64,000 nt of DNA, from assembly GCA_903945495.1 (NCBI GenBank), contig CAJAVU010000045.1, positions 1-64,000 on the forward strand. The letters are read 5' to 3'. The position numbers and the translations under genes are program-made. How positions within the stretch are numbered: the first letter of the stretch is position 1; each line of letters opens with the position of its first letter. This stretch comes from an uncultured Flavobacteriales bacterium (GTDB lineage: Bacteria; Bacteroidota; Bacteroidia; Flavobacteriales_D; Crocinitomicaceae). Below are positions 50,085-58,965 of the stretch, piece by piece. The notes below the pieces were generated by a model, which saw only the letters and a program-made list of their open reading frames with translations, made no database searches and had not been told where the DNA came from.

Positions 50085-50573
50085 TTAATGTTCCTTCTCG
50101 TTGTATACAATTTCATAAATCGCACCTTCTTCACCATCAAAATCAAACTCTTTCAGAAAAGTTAAACCAATTTTTTCTAGAACTTTGATTGAAGCGATAT
50201 TGCCGACCATTGCGCGACCAACAATCCGTTTAATTCCAAGAGAATCAAATCCAAGTTGGATGCATTTCTTTGCAGCTTCAGTTGCAAAACCTTGGTTCCA
50301 TGCAGCTTTAAAAAAGCGAAAACCAATATCTACCTCATCTATTGTCGCTGAATATTTCAGTCCGCACCATCCAATAAATTTCCCTGTCGATTTTTGAACA
50401 ACTGCCCATCGTCCAAATCCGTGCAAAGCATATTGATCATAGTTCTCAAGAAAAATACGCGCATCTTCCAAAGAACCAAACGCTTTATCGCCGGTGTATT
50501 TAATAACTTCGGGATTATTGTTTAATTCGAACATGGATGCTGCATCTTGAACAGAAAATTCACGCAAGTACAA
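50085..50573 (-). CDS. GNAT family N-acetyltransferase (RimJ/RimL-like)
   Basis: The 162-residue protein has the acetyl-CoA-binding region GFRFFKAAWNQGFATEAAKK (motif A with Q-x-x-G-x-A) and MVGNIASIKVLEKIGLTF. It resembles RimJ/RimL-like acetyltransferases. The first usable start is TTG at 50573, giving an opening of MYLREFS; yet the codons upstream in the same frame read FETDRL, the standard family N-terminus, with no ATG or GTG before an in-frame stop 13 codons away. The gene may start at a rare codon or have lost its ATG. Confidence 0.85.
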   Translation of the reverse strand: MYLREFSVQDAASMFELNNNPEVIKYTGDKAFGSLEDARIFLENYDQYALHGFGRWAVVQKSTGKFIGWCGLKYSATIDEVDIGFRFFKAAWNQGFATEAAKKCIQLGFDSLGIKRIVGRAMVGNIASIKVLEKIGLTFLKEFDFDGEEGAIYEIVYNEKEH

Positions 50574-50677
50574 CCGGTCGGTTTCAAAATGGACTGTATT
50601 TTTCAGCTTTCAGGAATTTAGAATTTAAGACGAAGCTATTAAATTCTATCGAATAGTTATTGATTCTAAAATTCGCG

Positions 50678-50697
50678 AAGACTAGATAGTTAGTCTT
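50678..50697. repeat. AAGACTA/TAGTCTT inverted repeat
   Basis: AAGACTA-GATAGT-TAGTCTT is a perfect 7-6-7 hairpin in the gap between the GNAT and YeiH genes. It contains the CTAGTCTT word family seen near 3270, 8870 and 30530, and may act as a weak terminator. Confidence 0.45.
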
Positions 50698-50735
50698 TTA
50701 GTAAAGTTGAAGGTTATTTTAGGTTAAAAAATGGT

Positions 50736-51716
50736 TTACATAATGCAAATAAAACCATATAACATTGCTAGTTGAATACCAAACAATAGCAATCCAAATC
50801 CTAAACCTCTTCTTCCTGAATTGATTAATTTTTGGAAACTAACTTTCATTCCAATCGCGCCCATGGCAATTGTTAGAATGATTTTACCAATCGATTCCAT
50901 TGTTGCTAAAAAACTTTCAGGAAAGGTGACAAACGTTCCTAGTATAGTGATAAGAATAAAACCAATCAAGTACCAGGGCAATTTAAAGTGATCTTTCCAT
51001 GAAGCAGCAGTTTTTCGATTGATTAAGAAATTGATAAAGATTAATCCTGGTGTCAACAAAGCAACACGTGCTAACTTAATTGTGATTGCCGCCTCACCAG
51101 CTTCTGGTCCAACGGTGAATCCAGCACCTGCAACATTTCCAACTGAATGAAGTGATCCTCCAATCATCAGTCCCATGTCATTTGCATCCATTCCTGTGCG
51201 CAATAAAATCATTGGCAAGAAGATCATTCCTAAGGTTCCATACAAGTTAACAACAGCCATTGAAACTGCGACATCTTCTTTGTCTTTCGTCACAGATGGA
51301 GAAAGCGCCGCAATTGCAGAAGAGCCACAAATCGCCGTTCCAAATCCAATTAACCATCCTGATGAACCCGGACAATTGAATTTCTTTGCTAAAAAAACGG
51401 TTAGAATAAGAAGTGTAAAAAGTACAACCGCAACAGCAATAAAACTGCCGCTACCTAACTTTGATATATTGGTGTAGTTAATGGCAAAGGCTAAAAATAA
51501 AATAGAGAGTTCCAACAACTTTCCACTAGTGTAGGAGATTCCTGAACTAAATGCTTCGGGTACTTTCCATACATTTCCCAGTGTGATACCAATAATCAAC
51601 GCAATCATTACACTATTGATTGCACTTGGGGTGTAATTAGCCAAAAAAAGGGAAATTATCCCAATGACCGAAGCCAAGACAATTCCCCTTCCCTCTCTAT
51701 TAAAAAACGATTTCAT
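50736..51716 (-). CDS. YeiH/UPF0324 family putative sulfate/sulfite exporter
   Basis: The 326-residue polytopic membrane protein has ten or more hydrophobic segments with GFGTAICGSSAIAALSPSV, GTLGMIFLPMIL and SLHSVGNVAGAGF, the UPF0324 signature. Relatives near sulfur genes are thought to export sulfite or sulfate. The start shares one base with the rhodanese stop (TAATG), so the two are coupled. The longer in-frame start at 51743 lies inside the rhodanese gene and is rejected. Confidence 0.85.
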   Translation of the reverse strand: MKSFFNREGRGIVLASVIGIISLFLANYTPSAINSVMIALIIGITLGNVWKVPEAFSSGISYTSGKLLELSILFLAFAINYTNISKLGSGSFIAVAVVLFTLLILTVFLAKKFNCPGSSGWLIGFGTAICGSSAIAALSPSVTKDKEDVAVSMAVVNLYGTLGMIFLPMILLRTGMDANDMGLMIGGSLHSVGNVAGAGFTVGPEAGEAAITIKLARVALLTPGLIFINFLINRKTAASWKDHFKLPWYLIGFILITILGTFVTFPESFLATMESIGKIILTIAMGAIGMKVSFQKLINSGRRGLGFGLLLFGIQLAMLYGFICIM

Positions 51717-52150
51717 TATGGTTTCACAACGTTTCCTGTCCAACCAGTGATTCCACCTTCAAGGTTATACACTTTTTTGAATCCATTGTCAATCATGTAT
51801 TGAGATGCAGATGCACTGCGACCACCACTACGACAATAAATTACATACGCTTTTGATTTGTCTAATTTCGCGATTTCAGTTCCAAAGTTGCTTGATTTAA
51901 AATCAATCATCATATCACATCCTTCGATTACTCCTTCTGCAGTTTCCATTGGTGTACGAACATCGATTACAATTGCTTCTTGTTCATTCACCGTTTTTTG
52001 GAAATTTCCTGCTGTAATGTTTGTGTACGAACCTCCTGTTTGTGCGCTTTCTGCAGTTGCAGATTCTCCGTTTGCCTCAGTACTCGATGCACAACTTACC
52101 GTTGCAAAAACTCCTGCTGCTGCTAAAATTGAAAATAAAATTGTCTTCAT
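51716..52150 (-). CDS. Rhodanese-domain lipoprotein
   Basis: The 144-residue product is a lipoprotein (lipobox TVSC, Cys20) with one rhodanese domain at about 45-144. VIDVRTPME is the domain entry and YCRSGGRSASA holds the active Cys106 in a CRSGGR loop, as in thiosulfate or polysulfide sulfurtransferases. It is coupled to a YeiH-type exporter, so a role in extracytoplasmic sulfane sulfur or sulfite handling is likely. A Crp/Fnr-like palindrome lies about 50 bp upstream. Confidence 0.88.
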   Translation of the reverse strand: MKTILFSILAAAGVFATVSCASSTEANGESATAESAQTGGSYTNITAGNFQKTVNEQEAIVIDVRTPMETAEGVIEGCDMMIDFKSSNFGTEIAKLDKSKAYVIYCRSGGRSASASQYMIDNGFKKVYNLEGGITGWTGNVVKP

Positions 52151-52200
52151 AGTTAAATTTTGAAATGTTTGACAAACCTACACAATCCGTCTACCTTCAG

Positions 52201-52218
52201 TTGTAACAATAGTTACAA
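52201..52218. promoter_or_regulatory. Crp/Fnr-like palindrome upstream of the rhodanese-YeiH operon
   Basis: TTGTAAC-AATA-GTTACAA is a perfect 7-4-7 inverted repeat with the spacing and TTG...CAA ends of Crp/Fnr family sites. It ends 51 bp from the rhodanese start codon on the promoter side. The identity of the regulator is inferred. Confidence 0.6.
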
Positions 52219-52279
52219 TCTTGAACAAGATAAAACAAATTCTTGATTTGCCAGATGAATTAAATTGATTTACGATCTG

Positions 52280-53881
52280 TTATTTTGTTAAAATCACCTT
52301 TTCGATTCTACTGAATTTTCCATCGTAGACAAAATTGAACATATACGTTCCTTTCGATAAATGTGCTTCTTGGCAATTTAACTTGAACACTGTGCCATTT
52401 GAAGGGGACATTTCTTTGTCATATACAATTTTCCCATCAACACTTGTCACAAATAAATGAACCAAACCAGCTTGTGGCAAGGCTAATTCAATTGTTAAAT
52501 CACCGTCAGTTGGATTCGGATGAATTGCAACATTGAACGGATTATTTCCATCAATCGCCTGAATAGCCGCATGATCATTTCGCTTCAACCAAACTTCATA
52601 TATTCCATTACTCGCAGATGTTGATACAGTATTATTTGCCGTGAACGGATTCAAGGTTGTAGTAGCGATACCACCAACAACATAACCTATCATGACTGAA
52701 TCAGCAGTAATTTGATCGAGTAAGATGACACCTGTTGGCGACATAGGAAGTGATAAATTATGAATAAACTCAGCACTTGCTCCAATCAATCCAGGCATTT
52801 CATTTGGAAAAACAACTTCTAATAAATTTCCACTTGCATCGCGCGAAACACGACTAATGGTTTTTACAAACGGTACTGCATTGTCTTGTACCAAAGCACC
52901 ATTCGAATAATAGTATTGACTCATTCCTCCGAAAAACAATGAATGCATTGCGTTTGATGTACCATCATAAACTCCGACGATTGGAGAATGATAGTTACTT
53001 AAATACTGGTTAAAAGCAGTTTGAGGCGTATAACCATTTGCTGTAATATCTACTGGATATAAAAATGGTGCATCAACTCCAATTTGAAAAACGCCTGAAG
53101 AAATCATTAATCCATCTTCACCATTTGGATAAATCTGTGGAACCAAATTATAATCTCTGCGGTGTAAATGTACTTGATCTGTTATTTCCGAATAGTTGGC
53201 AAAACTCAATTGTGAACCACTATTGTCAATCGTGAATTTGCGAATTCCATCTACATATGTTTGCACATAGGTTGGATTCCCCATTGGATTGTAACGGCCA
53301 TCAAAACGATTTCCTCCAACTAAATAAAATGTATCACCAAGCGTAGCCAAGTGTCCACCCGAAACAGCAAAGTTTTGTTCTGTAATTTGTTTGAATAAAG
53401 CATCAATTGATGTTCCTTGCACAACGGCGTCAATTAAATCAGAAACCACCACCGATGTTAAGTTTGGAAACGTAATATGATCCACAGCTGTTGCGCTGTA
53501 TCCATATCCACCTAATAAATACAAAGTATCTCCTTCTTGGTGAAAATTCATGTTGGTTGTTTGCAATTGTTCTTTGATACTTGTTGGCAAACCGTTTATT
53601 GAAGCCGTCCATAATTGGTCTGTTACAGGATCAACTACAAAAATATCGGTGTTATTACTTGCCTCTGGAAAAGCATTAAACGGTTGGCGTGCATGCAAAC
53701 CATCTCGGCGTCCACCGATAATTACCCATTTTCCGTTTGCTTGTCCATGAGCATACGAGTGTACGCCAGGAAAACTTGGAACCGTTTTAGAAACAATATT
53801 AACATCGTAATTGAATGGAATTTGTCCAAAAGTCGTTAAGCCAGTAAAAACGGCTATTATCAGTGAATTTAACTTTTTCAT
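52280..53881 (-). CDS. T9SS-exported kelch-like beta-propeller protein
   Basis: The 533-residue secreted protein has a signal peptide (to about 20), then repeats of the kelch type around GG doublets: GKWVIIGGRRDG, DTLYLLGGYGYSA, DTFYLVGGNRFDG and HSLFFGGMSQYY. This indicates a beta-propeller. The last 75 residues are a type A T9SS C-terminal domain (IHPNPTDGDLTIELALP, then LSKGTYMFNFVYDGK). The ligand is unknown. It is divergent from the M28 peptidase gene. Confidence 0.85.
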   Translation of the reverse strand: MKKLNSLIIAVFTGLTTFGQIPFNYDVNIVSKTVPSFPGVHSYAHGQANGKWVIIGGRRDGLHARQPFNAFPEASNNTDIFVVDPVTDQLWTASINGLPTSIKEQLQTTNMNFHQEGDTLYLLGGYGYSATAVDHITFPNLTSVVVSDLIDAVVQGTSIDALFKQITEQNFAVSGGHLATLGDTFYLVGGNRFDGRYNPMGNPTYVQTYVDGIRKFTIDNSGSQLSFANYSEITDQVHLHRRDYNLVPQIYPNGEDGLMISSGVFQIGVDAPFLYPVDITANGYTPQTAFNQYLSNYHSPIVGVYDGTSNAMHSLFFGGMSQYYYSNGALVQDNAVPFVKTISRVSRDASGNLLEVVFPNEMPGLIGASAEFIHNLSLPMSPTGVILLDQITADSVMIGYVVGGIATTTLNPFTANNTVSTSASNGIYEVWLKRNDHAAIQAIDGNNPFNVAIHPNPTDGDLTIELALPQAGLVHLFVTSVDGKIVYDKEMSPSNGTVFKLNCQEAHLSKGTYMFNFVYDGKFSRIEKVILTK

Positions 53882-53975
53882 CGTATCATATTTTCCCGAA
53901 AATTAACCAGCATGTTTCGCTTTGTATGTTACACATGTTACATTTACACGAATCAATTCAGAGTAACGTTGTAAC

Positions 53976-55211
53976 ATGAAGTATTTTTTAAGTTGTTTTA
54001 CCCTCATTTTTTTGTTTCCAGCACTATCACAGAAGTCTGAAACAACAAATTATTTACAAAAAATTGTAACTACGCTTTCAGCAGATTCGATGGAAGGTCG
54101 TTTAGTTGGTTCGTATGGCGAACTCACAACTGCAGTATTTCTATCGAGTGAATTACTTAAAATTGGTGTAAAACCATATCAAGATTCATATGCCAAACCG
54201 TTTACTTATCTCTATTCGCCAAATCCACATGATTCAACAGATGCTTCTAAACAACAAATCAATAGTCAGAATATAGTTGGTTTCATTGACAATCATCAAA
54301 AACGAACAATTGTGATTGGTGCTCACTATGATCACATTGGTCGCAACGAACACAACAATTCTTCCTTGGTAAACAGTGCTGGTCAAATACACAACGGAGC
54401 TGATGATAATGCTTCTGGAGTTGCTGCTGTTCTGACGCTTGCCAACCATTTACAAAACAATAAATCACTTGAACCGGTAAATTATTTAATTGCTTTCTTT
54501 TCAGGTGAAGAAGACGGATTGGTCGGTTCGAAGGCACTTATTGAACAATTAAGTAGTGATTCTCTTGCGATATCAGCCATGGTCAATTTAGACATGGTTG
54601 GACGCTTGGATTCATTGAATCATTTGTATATCGGCGGAATTGGAACGAGTCCAAGGTTCGGTGAAATCATACAGTCGGCAAATCACTATGACTTTAAAAT
54701 TGTTTCCGACAGAAGTGGAATTGGACCGTCAGATCACACCTCTTTTTATTTAAAAAATATCCCTGTTTTGTTCCTATTTACTGGAACGCATAGTGATTAT
54801 CACAAACCAAGCGATGATAGTGAAAAAATCAATTTTGATGGATTGACGAAAATTCAGGCGTATCTTATCGACTTACTAAAAGAACTGAGTAATTCCGATG
54901 AGCTTCCATTTACTGCGACGAAAAACACGAGTAAAGCTAAACCTCAGTATAAAGTTACCTTGGGAATCATGCCGAGTTATGTTACCAATGAACAAGGCTT
55001 ACAAGTTGATGGTGTTGTTGATGGTAAGTTGGCACAAAAAGCAGGGATTCAAGCTGGAGATATTTTGATTCAACTAAATGAGTGCAAGATTTCAGACATT
55101 TATTCCTACATGGATTGTTTAGCGACTTTGAAAAATGGTGAAGTACTTCGCATCAAGTTTATTCGAAAAGGAATCATTTCTGAATCGACCATTTCAATTC
55201 CAGAAAACTAA
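53976..55211 (+). CDS. Secreted M28 zinc aminopeptidase with PDZ domain
   Basis: The 411-residue protein has a signal peptide (to about 18), an M28 domain with the metal ligands AHYDHIG, GADDNASGVA, FFSGEEDGLVGS, VNLDMVGRLD and GPSDHTSFYLK, and a C-terminal PDZ domain at about 325-405 (VDGVVDGKLAQKAGIQAGDI). Relatives cleave N-terminal residues outside the cell. The PDZ domain may bind substrate tails. It has no T9SS domain, so it stays in the periplasm or is released otherwise. Confidence 0.9.
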   Translation: MKYFLSCFTLIFLFPALSQKSETTNYLQKIVTTLSADSMEGRLVGSYGELTTAVFLSSELLKIGVKPYQDSYAKPFTYLYSPNPHDSTDASKQQINSQNIVGFIDNHQKRTIVIGAHYDHIGRNEHNNSSLVNSAGQIHNGADDNASGVAAVLTLANHLQNNKSLEPVNYLIAFFSGEEDGLVGSKALIEQLSSDSLAISAMVNLDMVGRLDSLNHLYIGGIGTSPRFGEIIQSANHYDFKIVSDRSGIGPSDHTSFYLKNIPVLFLFTGTHSDYHKPSDDSEKINFDGLTKIQAYLIDLLKELSNSDELPFTATKNTSKAKPQYKVTLGIMPSYVTNEQGLQVDGVVDGKLAQKAGIQAGDILIQLNECKISDIYSYMDCLATLKNGEVLRIKFIRKGIISESTISIPEN

Positions 55212-55218
55212 GACGCAC

Positions 55219-55251
55219 AAAAAAGCCCAACATTGCTGTCGGGCTTTTTCA
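55219..55251. terminator. Bidirectional intrinsic terminator
   Basis: AAAAAAGCCCAACA and TGTCGGGCTTTTT form a stem with one mismatch and T tracts on both strands, serving the M28 gene on plus and the cold shock gene on minus. Confidence 0.9.
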
Positions 55252-55272
55252 AAAAAATTAACTAGTATCTTA

Positions 55273-55464
55273 TTAGATTACTTTAACGTTTACCGCGTTT
55301 AATCCTTTTTTTCCTTCTTGTAATTCGAATTCTACTTCGTCACCGTCACGGATCTCATCAACTAATCCAGATACGTGTACAAAGTACTCTTTACCTGTTC
55401 CTTCTTCATTAATAAAACCAAATCCTTTTGATTCATTGAAGAATTTTACTGTGCCTTTACTCAT
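55273..55464 (-). CDS. Cold shock domain protein, CspA family
   Basis: The 63-residue protein is a complete OB-fold cold shock domain: GTVKFFNESKGFGFI with the RNP1 core and EYFVHVSGLVD with RNP2. It binds single-stranded RNA and DNA. The 260-bp gap to the next gene start leaves space for a structured 5' leader as in other csp genes. I could not identify a cold-sensing structure by eye. Confidence 0.94.
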   Translation of the reverse strand: MSKGTVKFFNESKGFGFINEEGTGKEYFVHVSGLVDEIRDGDEVEFELQEGKKGLNAVNVKVI

Positions 55465-55706
55465 AATAATGTGTTATATAAAGTACGAATGTACACTTAT
55501 AAAACCGATAAACACGTTTTTATTTTTTTATTCGCTCATTTTAAAAGTCCAAAAGCGCTAATACGTCCTATTTATAGGAGATGAACAAAAGAAAATAATT
55601 TCCTGCAAAAACAACGGAATTGCTGATTTCCTGATATTTCTGCTTAAATGGCAATTAAATTCTTCTTTCTCAATCTTGAATTTGTATCAAATTTCACTTT
55701 ACCAAC

Positions 55707-55714
55707 TATCTTTG
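55707..55714 (+). promoter_or_regulatory. Promoter -7 element of the esterase gene
   Basis: TATCTTTG matches TAnnTTTG and ends 14 bases upstream of ATG 55729; it lies inside a longer open frame that starts at 55648, so the shorter protein is favoured. Confidence 0.55.
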
Positions 55715-55728
55715 AAAAAACACGCAAT

Positions 55729-56574
55729 ATGAAATACGTTTTCGCTTTCCTTTTATTTCTTTTTACCTCAATTCACTCGTTTGGTCAAAAGACTCCCTTC
55801 TCCATTGGTGTTATTGATTCAGTAAAATCGATTGAATTGAACGAAACACGCATTCTGAATATTTACTTACCTGTAGGCTATTCAGCTGATTCCGCACAAA
55901 CGTATAATGTGATTTATTTATTAGATGGCTCAGCAGATGAAGATTTCATTCACGTTTCTGGTGTTGTTCAATTTTGCAATTTCTCTTGGATTAATCTGCT
56001 TCCTCCTTCTATTGTTGTCGGGATTTCAAATGTAAATCGCAAACGTGATTTTACCTTTCCAGCTAAAGACACAGTTTTGCCTGAAATTATCCGTGCCTAC
56101 AATGTTGATTTCTCTTCAGCAGGTGGTTCAGATAAATTCATGTCCTTTATAGAAACGGAACTGCAACCTTATATCGATAAAAATTACAAAACCAACAGCA
56201 ATAAAATGTTGATTGGTCAGTCGCTTGGTGGTTTATTGGCGACAGAAATTCTTTATAAAAAACCTCTTCTGTTTAATCAATACATGATTATCAGTCCAAG
56301 TCTATGGTGGGATTATGAATCTTTACTGAATTATAACGCTTCTGTCTTAAATAGTTCTTTCACGCAAAATCTTGAGTTATATATTGCAGTTGGAAATGAA
56401 GGAAAAGTGATGGTTCGCGACGCAAAAAAACTCTACAAACAATTGAAAAAAAGTAAAGCCTCAAACCTAAGTGTAGAATTCAAATTCCTCGGAAATAAAA
56501 ACCATGCAACAATTATGCATCAAGCAATTCTGAATGGATTTGAAGCCTTTAACCAACTTAAAACCATCCAATGA
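55729..56574 (+). CDS. Secreted esterase D-like alpha/beta hydrolase
   Basis: The 281-residue product starts MKYVFAFLLFLFTSIHSFG with a signal peptide ending near GQ. The PF00756-type core has YNVIYLLDGSADEDF, PPSIVVGISNVNRKRDF and the nucleophile elbow MLIGQSLGGLLATEI, with GNKNHATIMH near the end as the His region. It resembles the 37013-37834 gene across its length. Likely substrates are acyl esters or ferric siderophores. The stop overlaps the DUF2007 gene by 4 bases. Confidence 0.85.
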   Translation: MKYVFAFLLFLFTSIHSFGQKTPFSIGVIDSVKSIELNETRILNIYLPVGYSADSAQTYNVIYLLDGSADEDFIHVSGVVQFCNFSWINLLPPSIVVGISNVNRKRDFTFPAKDTVLPEIIRAYNVDFSSAGGSDKFMSFIETELQPYIDKNYKTNSNKMLIGQSLGGLLATEILYKKPLLFNQYMIISPSLWWDYESLLNYNASVLNSSFTQNLELYIAVGNEGKVMVRDAKKLYKQLKKSKASNLSVEFKFLGNKNHATIMHQAILNGFEAFNQLKTIQ

Positions 56575-57017
56575 GTGAACTAATTGACAAAGATTTAATC
56601 ACAAATGATTTTCAACCGCTTGAACGTGTTACGGTAAAAACATTTGATACTTCTGTAAACGCGCATCTCTTTCGAATCGAACTTGAAAATGAAGGAATTG
56701 AAAGTTTCATTTACGATGAAGAAACAATTACAATGGATCCACTTTTGTCGAACGCCATCGGTGGTATCAAAGTAAAAATCAATGCAAAAGATATCGAACG
56801 AACAAAGGAATTTCTCGCTAAACGTGAAGAGGAAAACAATCCTCCGTGTCCGAATTGTGGCTCAAAACGCATCATGACGAATTTTCGATCGTTTAAAAGT
56901 GCTTCTGGAATCATTTCTGCGATTGCAGCTTTTCTGTTCACCATTTTTCCTCCTTTGTTTAAAACCGTGAACAAATGTCTAGACTGCAATAAAGAATTTG
57001 AATCACTTGACACGTAA
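56571..57017 (+). CDS. DUF2007 domain protein with zinc ribbon
   Basis: The 148-residue protein has a DUF2007 (putative signal-transducing) domain at about 18-82, with VTVKTFDTSVNAHLFRIELE and GIKVKINAKDIERTKEFL. A Cys4 zinc ribbon follows, made from NPPCPNCGSKR and NKCLDCNKEFE, split by a hydrophobic hairpin that may enter the membrane. The role is unknown. It is coupled to the esterase by a 4-base overlap. Confidence 0.8.
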   Translation: MSELIDKDLITNDFQPLERVTVKTFDTSVNAHLFRIELENEGIESFIYDEETITMDPLLSNAIGGIKVKINAKDIERTKEFLAKREEENNPPCPNCGSKRIMTNFRSFKSASGIISAIAAFLFTIFPPLFKTVNKCLDCNKEFESLDT

Positions 57018-57054
57018 ATCTTCTGTGTGATAGCGTTCACTGCAATTTCCTTCG

Positions 57055-57062
57055 TATCTTTG
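57055..57062 (+). promoter_or_regulatory. ABC-F gene promoter -7 element
   Basis: TATCTTTG followed by C matches TAnnTTTGC, 20 bases upstream of the ATG. Confidence 0.55.
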
Positions 57063-57082
57063 CGCCTTCAAAAATTACACAC

Positions 57083-58714
57083 ATGATTTCAGTTGACAAT
57101 ATTGCAGTAGAATTTAGTGGAACAACGCTTTTTAGTGATGTTTCATTCGTTATCAATGACAATGATAAAATTGCCTTGATGGGGAAAAATGGAGCTGGTA
57201 AATCTACGCTCTTAAAAATTCTTGCTGGTGTCAACAAACCAACGCGTGGTGGAATTTCCGCTCCGAAAGATGCAGTAATTGCTTATCTTCCTCAACATTT
57301 GTTAACCGAAGACGATTGTACTGTTTTTGAAGAAACATCAAAAGCATTTCAAGCGATTTTCGACATGAAAGATGAAATCGAGCGACTGAATGATGAACTA
57401 ACTGTTCGAACAGATTACGATTCAGACGATTATATGAAAATCATTGAATCAGTTTCTGAATTAAGTGAAAAATACTATTCTATTGAAGAAATCAATTACG
57501 AAGCGGAGGTTGAAAAAGTATTGCAAGGATTAGGTTTCTTACGTGAAGATTTTGTGCGTCCGACCTCAGAATTTAGTGGTGGATGGAGAATGCGCATAGA
57601 ATTAGCTAAAATTCTTCTTCAAAAGCCAGATTTAATTCTATTGGATGAGCCGACCAATCACATGGACATTGATTCGATTGAATGGTTGGAAGATTTCTTG
57701 GTGAATCAAGCAAAAGGAGTTGTGGTAATTTCTCACGATAGGACCTTCGTTGATAACATTACTTCTCGTACGATTGAAGTTACGATGGGACGCATTTACG
57801 ACTACAAAGCGAAATATTCGCATTACTTGGAATTGCGCAAAGAACGTCGTGAGCAACAACAAAAACAATACGAAGAACAACGTCGTTTCATTGCCGAGAC
57901 AACTGATTTCATTGACCGTTTTAAAGGAACCTATTCAAAAACAAATCAAGTTCAATCGCGTGTGAAGATGTTGGAAAAATTAGACATTATTGAAGTCGAT
58001 GAAGTTGATTCTTCAGCATTGCGTTTACGTTTCCCTCCTGCTCCACGTTCTGGGAATTATCCAGTGACAGTAAAAGAATTGACAAAAAAATACGGCGATC
58101 ATGTTGTTTTTCAAGATGCTTCCTTAACGATTCAACGCGGTGAGAAAGTAGCCTTTGTTGGTAAAAACGGAGAAGGTAAATCGACAATGATCAAAGCCAT
58201 CATGAAAGAAATTGATTTTGACGGAAGTTTAGAACTTGGACACAATGTTCAAATTGGCTATTTCGCGCAGAATCAAGCGTCGTTATTGGATGAAGATCTA
58301 AGTATTTTCGAAACGATTGATAACATTGCGGTTGGTGAAATTCGCACCAAAATCAAAGATATTCTTGGAGCGTTTATGTTTGGTGGTGAAATTTCAGCGA
58401 AGAAAGTGAAAGTGCTTTCTGGAGGTGAAAAAACACGTTTGGCAATGATTAAATTGTTGCTTCAACCAGTGAACTTGTTAATTCTCGATGAGCCAACGAA
58501 TCACCTTGATATGAAAACAAAAGACATTATCAAAGATGCCTTACGCGATTTCGATGGAACATTGATTCTTGTTTCGCATGACCGTGATTTCTTAGATGGA
58601 TTAGCAACGAAAGTATTCGAATTTGGAAACAAACGCGTAAAAGAACATTTCGAGGATATCAAAGGATTCATGGCGAAGAAGAAAATCGAGCACATGCGTG
58701 AGTTTGAAAAGTGA
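57083..58714 (+). CDS. ABC-F family ATPase (YbiT/EttA-like)
   Basis: The 543-residue soluble protein has two ATPase domains: Walker A LMGKNGAGKSTLLK and FVGKNGEGKSTMIK, signatures SGGWRMRIELAKILL and LSGGEKTRLAMIKLLL, and Walker B LILLDEPTNHMD and LLILDEPTNHLD. The charged linker (RREQQQKQYEEQRRF) between the domains is the P-site tRNA interaction motif region of ABC-F factors. It acts on the ribosome in translation or antibiotic protection; no C-terminal coiled coil of the Uup type is present. Confidence 0.92.
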   Translation: MISVDNIAVEFSGTTLFSDVSFVINDNDKIALMGKNGAGKSTLLKILAGVNKPTRGGISAPKDAVIAYLPQHLLTEDDCTVFEETSKAFQAIFDMKDEIERLNDELTVRTDYDSDDYMKIIESVSELSEKYYSIEEINYEAEVEKVLQGLGFLREDFVRPTSEFSGGWRMRIELAKILLQKPDLILLDEPTNHMDIDSIEWLEDFLVNQAKGVVVISHDRTFVDNITSRTIEVTMGRIYDYKAKYSHYLELRKERREQQQKQYEEQRRFIAETTDFIDRFKGTYSKTNQVQSRVKMLEKLDIIEVDEVDSSALRLRFPPAPRSGNYPVTVKELTKKYGDHVVFQDASLTIQRGEKVAFVGKNGEGKSTMIKAIMKEIDFDGSLELGHNVQIGYFAQNQASLLDEDLSIFETIDNIAVGEIRTKIKDILGAFMFGGEISAKKVKVLSGGEKTRLAMIKLLLQPVNLLILDEPTNHLDMKTKDIIKDALRDFDGTLILVSHDRDFLDGLATKVFEFGNKRVKEHFEDIKGFMAKKKIEHMREFEK

Positions 58715-58729
58715 TTTTGAGAGCCGAGA

Positions 58730-58897
58730 ACCGAGAGGAGTAAAGACAAAAGACCGCTTCGCTTAAAGACTTGTAAGTATTAAATCACTGAGAATATTTA
58801 TTCTAAAATCTTTGTCTTTCGTCTTTCCATCCTTTGTCGTAAAGTCGTAAAGTCTTTCTCTTAACGTCCTTTGTCCTAATGTCTTTTGTCTTTTTTA
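58730..58897. repeat. AAAGACAAAAGAC-bounded repeat element
   Basis: GAGAGCCGAGAACCGAGAGG starts the segment at 58720-58739. A perfect 13-bp inverted pair, AAAGACAAAAGAC at 58742-58754 and GTCTTTTGTCTTT at 58881-58893, bounds an interior filled with GTCTTT-like words (GTCTTTCGTCTTTCC, AAAGTCGTAAAGTCTTTC). No ORF is present. It lies between the ABC-F gene and the beta-barrel gene. Confidence 0.7.
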
Positions 58898-58965
58898 ACA
58901 GTTCAAACTTGTAACTAAACGATTAAATAGTGTTATTTGTCGTGAATTACTCTACCTTTTTATAC

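Noticed and set aside
53930-53975. TGTTACA words between the kelch-like and M28 genes as a second Crp/Fnr site
   Set aside because: The GTTAC words are directly repeated, not symmetric, and do not give the 4-base spacing of the 52201 site.
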